This document shows, in pieces, positions 61,341 through 64,000 of a DNA stretch of 64,000 nt. The notes beneath the pieces were generated by a model, which searched no databases, had not been told where the DNA came from, and worked only from the letters and a program-made list of their open reading frames with translations. Location: assembly GCF_014193695.1 (NCBI RefSeq), contig NZ_JACHZR010000004.1, positions 186,001 through 250,000 of the forward strand, read 5' to 3'. The position numbers were made by a program, and so were the translations under genes. This DNA is from Rhizobium sp. BK316 (GTDB taxonomy: Bacteria; Pseudomonadota; Alphaproteobacteria; Rhizobiales; Rhizobiaceae). Numbering within the stretch: position 1 is the first letter of the stretch; every line of letters begins with the position of its first letter.

Positions 61341-61490
61341 TCACCGTGTGGCGATAACAGGCCGAAGCACGTCGATCAGCTCGGTGGAGCCTCTGCGGAC
61401 ATCGGGCGCATTCGGCTCGACGTCGATGAGGCCGCCTCGGCTGTGAACCTCGTAAAGCTTGGTCAGGAAATCGGCGGCGCTGGCGCTCAT
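61341..61490 (-). CDS. Possible small protein or gene remnant, 49 residues
   Basis: The minus-strand frame MSASAADFLTKLYEVHSRGG, followed by LIDVEPNAPDVRRGSTELID and VLRPVIATR, has coding-like third positions throughout. The frame stays open and coding-like upstream to about 61560, where it meets the end of the ThDP gene, without a clear start. It may be a real small gene starting at ATG 61490 (GGGACGGGTG upstream), or the 3' end of a longer decayed gene. Confidence 0.4.
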   Translation of the reverse strand: MSASAADFLTKLYEVHSRGGLIDVEPNAPDVRRGSTELIDVLRPVIATR

Positions 61491-61554
61491 CACCCGTCCC
61501 AGGCTTTCGCGCCACAGCGAGCGGGGCAGGGCTTCAACGCGTTCGTCGTCGCGA

Positions 61555-63108
61555 TCAGATGATCGCTTCGATCAGAAACGGCCCGCGGCGCCTGAGCGCG
61601 CTGTCGAAGAGATCGGCAAATTGCTCGCAGCTGTGCGCGCCCGCGGCATCGACGCCCATGCCCTTGGCGATCAAAACCCAGTCCCAGGCGGGGTGATCGA
61701 GGTCCATCATCCGCCGGGCGTTTTCGCCGATTCCGTTGACGCCGACATTGCGCATTTCGGCATGAAGCACGGCATAGGCGCGGTTGGCGAAGATGATCGT
61801 CACCACGTCGAGGTTTTCACGCGCCTGCGTCCACAGGCCCTGCACCGTGTACATGGCGCTGCCATCGGCCTGCAGATTGATGACCTTGCGGTCGGGACAG
61901 GCGATCGCCGCACCCGTCGCAAGCGGTATGCCGCAGCCGATCGAGCCGCCCGTGTTCATCAGGTAATCGTGCGGCGCCGAGCCGGCCGAAAGTTCGAAGA
62001 AGCGGCGGGCCGAGGTGACCCCCTCGTCGCAGACGATGGCATTGTCGGGAAGTCTTTCCGCCACCATCACGGCGATCGCATCTTCGGTCAGATGCCCGAA
62101 AGGAGTGATATGGTCGGAAGCGGTACTTGCCCTTGGCAGAGGCTGCGATGGCCTGACGCCAAGTTCGTCCCTGAGTGCTTCCAGCGCGCCTTTCAGATCT
62201 TCGCCATGCCTTGCCAGGGTCAGAACCTTGCAGCCTTTGCGCACCAGCCTTCCGGGCTTGCCCGGATAGGCAAAGAAGGCGACAGGCTCGGGCGCGCCAA
62301 CCAATACCAGCACATCGATATCGGCCAGTAGATCCAGGGCGGCGTCGATCGGGTAGGGGATGCGGGTCACGGCGACACGGCCGCGGCCGCGCTCGACCCT
62401 CGGCAGTTGCATCTCGCTGAAGAGACGCACATCCCTGGCAGCCGCAATTGCACCCGCAATCTCCAGGCAGTCAGCGCGGGCAGCCGCACCGCTGACCAGA
62501 ATTCCAGCCTCTCCGGGCGTGTCTCTGATGGCGGCGGCAACCTCGCGCACGACGTCCATGTTCACGGCCGATGGCACTGGCCGAGACAGCCTCACCGGCT
62601 GCTCCGCTTCGACATCGCCCCAGGCAGCATCCGCCGGCAGGATGAGCGTTGCCACACTGGGCGGTGACATTGAGGCACGGTAGGCGGCCTCCGTCGCGCC
62701 GGCAATTTCTTCCGGGCTGCGGATACGGTGCACCCAGTTGGACATCGCGCCTGCCAAGCTCTCGATGTCAGATGTCAGCGGCGCGTCAAGGGGAAGATGA
62801 TAGGAGGCATGATCGCCGACGATGTTGATGACCGGTACTCTGGCGCGGCGGGCATTGTGGAGATTGGCAAGGCCATTGGCGAGCCCCGGCCCGGTGTGCA
62901 GCAATGTCGCCGCCGGGTGATCGGTCATGCGCGCATAACCATCGGCCGCGCCCGTCACAACGCCCTCGGAGAGGCCAAGAACGCAGCGCATTTCCGGCTT
63001 GCGGTCGAGGGCGGCCACGAAATGCATTTCCGACGTGCCGGGATTGGCAAAACAAACCCTGACGTCGTTTGCCAGGAGCGTATCACACAGGCTGTCCGCA
63101 CCATTCAT
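61555..63108 (-). CDS. Thiamine-diphosphate-dependent enzyme (acetolactate synthase-like)
   Basis: A 517-residue enzyme with three domains. The Pyr domain has CFANPGTSEMHFVAAL with the catalytic Glu in LGLSEGVVTGAADGYARM. A central domain follows. The PP domain has the cofactor motif LQADGSAMYTVQGLWTQARENL, then VVTIIFANRAYAVL. It resembles benzoylformate decarboxylase and other uncharacterised 2-oxoacid decarboxylases more than true acetolactate synthase. The LysR gene just upstream probably controls it. Confidence 0.87.
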   Translation of the reverse strand: MNGADSLCDTLLANDVRVCFANPGTSEMHFVAALDRKPEMRCVLGLSEGVVTGAADGYARMTDHPAATLLHTGPGLANGLANLHNARRARVPVINIVGDHASYHLPLDAPLTSDIESLAGAMSNWVHRIRSPEEIAGATEAAYRASMSPPSVATLILPADAAWGDVEAEQPVRLSRPVPSAVNMDVVREVAAAIRDTPGEAGILVSGAAARADCLEIAGAIAAARDVRLFSEMQLPRVERGRGRVAVTRIPYPIDAALDLLADIDVLVLVGAPEPVAFFAYPGKPGRLVRKGCKVLTLARHGEDLKGALEALRDELGVRPSQPLPRASTASDHITPFGHLTEDAIAVMVAERLPDNAIVCDEGVTSARRFFELSAGSAPHDYLMNTGGSIGCGIPLATGAAIACPDRKVINLQADGSAMYTVQGLWTQARENLDVVTIIFANRAYAVLHAEMRNVGVNGIGENARRMMDLDHPAWDWVLIAKGMGVDAAGAHSCEQFADLFDSALRRRGPFLIEAII

Positions 63109-63191
63109 GGCAGTTTCCTCCCGCTTGCTTCAGCCTTGCACGAGAAAAATATAAGCACAACCTTGAATAACGCGTCCGTCCGGGCGTTTCC

Positions 63192-64000
63192 TCAGGCCGA
63201 CATCAGATGATCCAGAAGGCTGCGGGCATGGATCGATAATTCCGCTCGTTCTGCCGTGCAGACCACCAGCTGCCGTGTCGCCCAGTCATCCGAGAGGCGG
63301 AGAACGACAATCCCGGATGATCGCCCGGCGCGGCGGGCGGCCGTTTCAGGCACGATGCCGATACCGATATCGGCACCCGCCAGCCGGCAGATGGCCCCGA
63401 AATCGCGCAGCCGCACGCGGGTCTTCAGCCTGATGCCGATGCGGCCCGCCTGCACATCGATATGATCCTGCAGGGCGCCGCCGGCGAGGCCGATGAAATG
63501 CTCATCGACGAGATCGGCGAAGCGGACACGGCTCTCTCGGGCCAGGGGATGGCCCTTGCTGACAACGACGACGAGCCGATCCATGGCGAAAGGTCTTACC
63601 GCCAGCCCAGCCATATCCGCCGCGGCCGAGAGGATGCCGATCTCGGCGTGGCCAGCCGCCACGCTTCTGGCAATCTCGAGGCTCTGCCGTTCCTTCAACT
63701 GCAGATCCACCTGCGGGTTGGCGGCCATCCAGGATGCGAGCCGTTCAGGCAGATGTTCCGATATGGCAGCCGTGTTGGCGAGAATGCTGATCGTCGAGCG
63801 CAGCCCCCGCGCATATTCACCGAGCTCGCCATGCATCTGCCTGATCTGGCCGAGAATCACGCGGGCATGGTGGGCGAGCGCTTCCCCGGCTTCTGTTGGC
63901 GAGACGCCGCGCCGGCCGCGTTCCAGCAGGATGACTTCGCCGAGCGCCTCCATGTCGCGCAGGCGTTCGCTCGCAGCGGCAAGCGAGAGCCCTGCATCTG
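63192..64000 (-). CDS. LysR family transcriptional regulator, 5' end outside window
   Basis: The visible 3' part codes for about 269 residues. The frame is open to the right edge, where SLAAASERLRDMEALGEVIL continues the DNA-binding helix-turn-helix, so the start lies beyond 64000. An effector domain follows, with HARVILGQIRQMHGELGEYA as linker and LADIGIGIVPE-type core sequence. It is 83 bases upstream of the ThDP gene in the same orientation and is its likely regulator. Confidence 0.88.
   Translation of the reverse strand, partial: DAGLSLAAASERLRDMEALGEVILLERGRRGVSPTEAGEALAHHARVILGQIRQMHGELGEYARGLRSTISILANTAAISEHLPERLASWMAANPQVDLQLKERQSLEIARSVAAGHAEIGILSAAADMAGLAVRPFAMDRLVVVVSKGHPLARESRVRFADLVDEHFIGLAGGALQDHIDVQAGRIGIRLKTRVRLRDFGAICRLAGADIGIGIVPETAARRAGRSSGIVVLRLSDDWATRQLVVCTAERAELSIHARSLLDHLMSA

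Overview
The window looks like chromosomal DNA of an alphaproteobacterium of the Rhizobiales, most likely a Rhizobium. It has high GC and strong G/C third-position codon use. It carries a RopA/Omp2-type porin, a Usg protein, and short intergenic palindromes of the kind common in rhizobial genomes. No rRNA, tRNA, CRISPR, phage block or intact insertion sequence was seen. Both ends cut a gene: cobT on the left and a LysR regulator on the right.

Layout. 1-7.3 kb: end of cobT, then a copper-handling cluster (DUF5676, DUF2946-like, Tat-exported multicopper oxidase, DUF2933, ICMT-like methyltransferase, Cu(I) P-type ATPase, Met-rich EF-hand protein) behind a FixK/FNR-like box. 7.4-17.8 kb: dgkA, an SGNH esterase, a sensor kinase, a nuclease, a UDG-like protein, an Lrp regulator, the porin, a LysR regulator, AlkD and a hydroxyacid dehydrogenase. 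18-22.2 kb: ssuADCB for alkanesulfonate sulfur scavenging, with one sequence motif repeated before ssuA and ssuD. 22.3-28.6 kb: TetR, YciI, two GST-fold proteins, a methyltransferase, usg and a polar amino-acid ABC importer without a local ATPase. 28.9-39.5 kb: OmpA-family protein, hipBA, mobA-mobB, a DMT transporter, a chemoreceptor, CsbD and moaA. 39.6-46.5 kb: DUF971, LtrA, NTF2-like, MarR with a divergent hydrolase, PPOX flavoprotein, a divergent methionyl-tRNA synthetase and a GFA protein. 46.5-53.9 kb: a ROK regulator divergent from a Ugp-like ABC importer and two tandem glycerophosphodiesterases. 54-64 kb: cupin, CAX antiporter, K+ channel, an ArsR-SRPBCC-GFA operon, envelope proteins, several very small genes, a ThDP enzyme and LysR.

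Most notable non-coding signals. (1) The methionyl-tRNA synthetase gene is preceded by a 16-codon leader ORF containing three consecutive Met codons. A hairpin follows that can compete with a Rho-independent terminator, which is the layout of a classical ribosome-mediated attenuator. (2) A 47-bp near-perfect palindrome resembling two abutted IS3-family ends, with a 5-bp target duplication, sits exactly in the UUCG loop of the chemoreceptor gene's terminator. (3) Two FixK/FNR-type boxes lie before the copper cluster and before a small exported protein. (4) The last codons and stop of copA lie inside an intergenic palindromic repeat.

All functional names rest on motif and family recognition from the translated sequence. 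No database search was run, so statements about relatives elsewhere are from memory.
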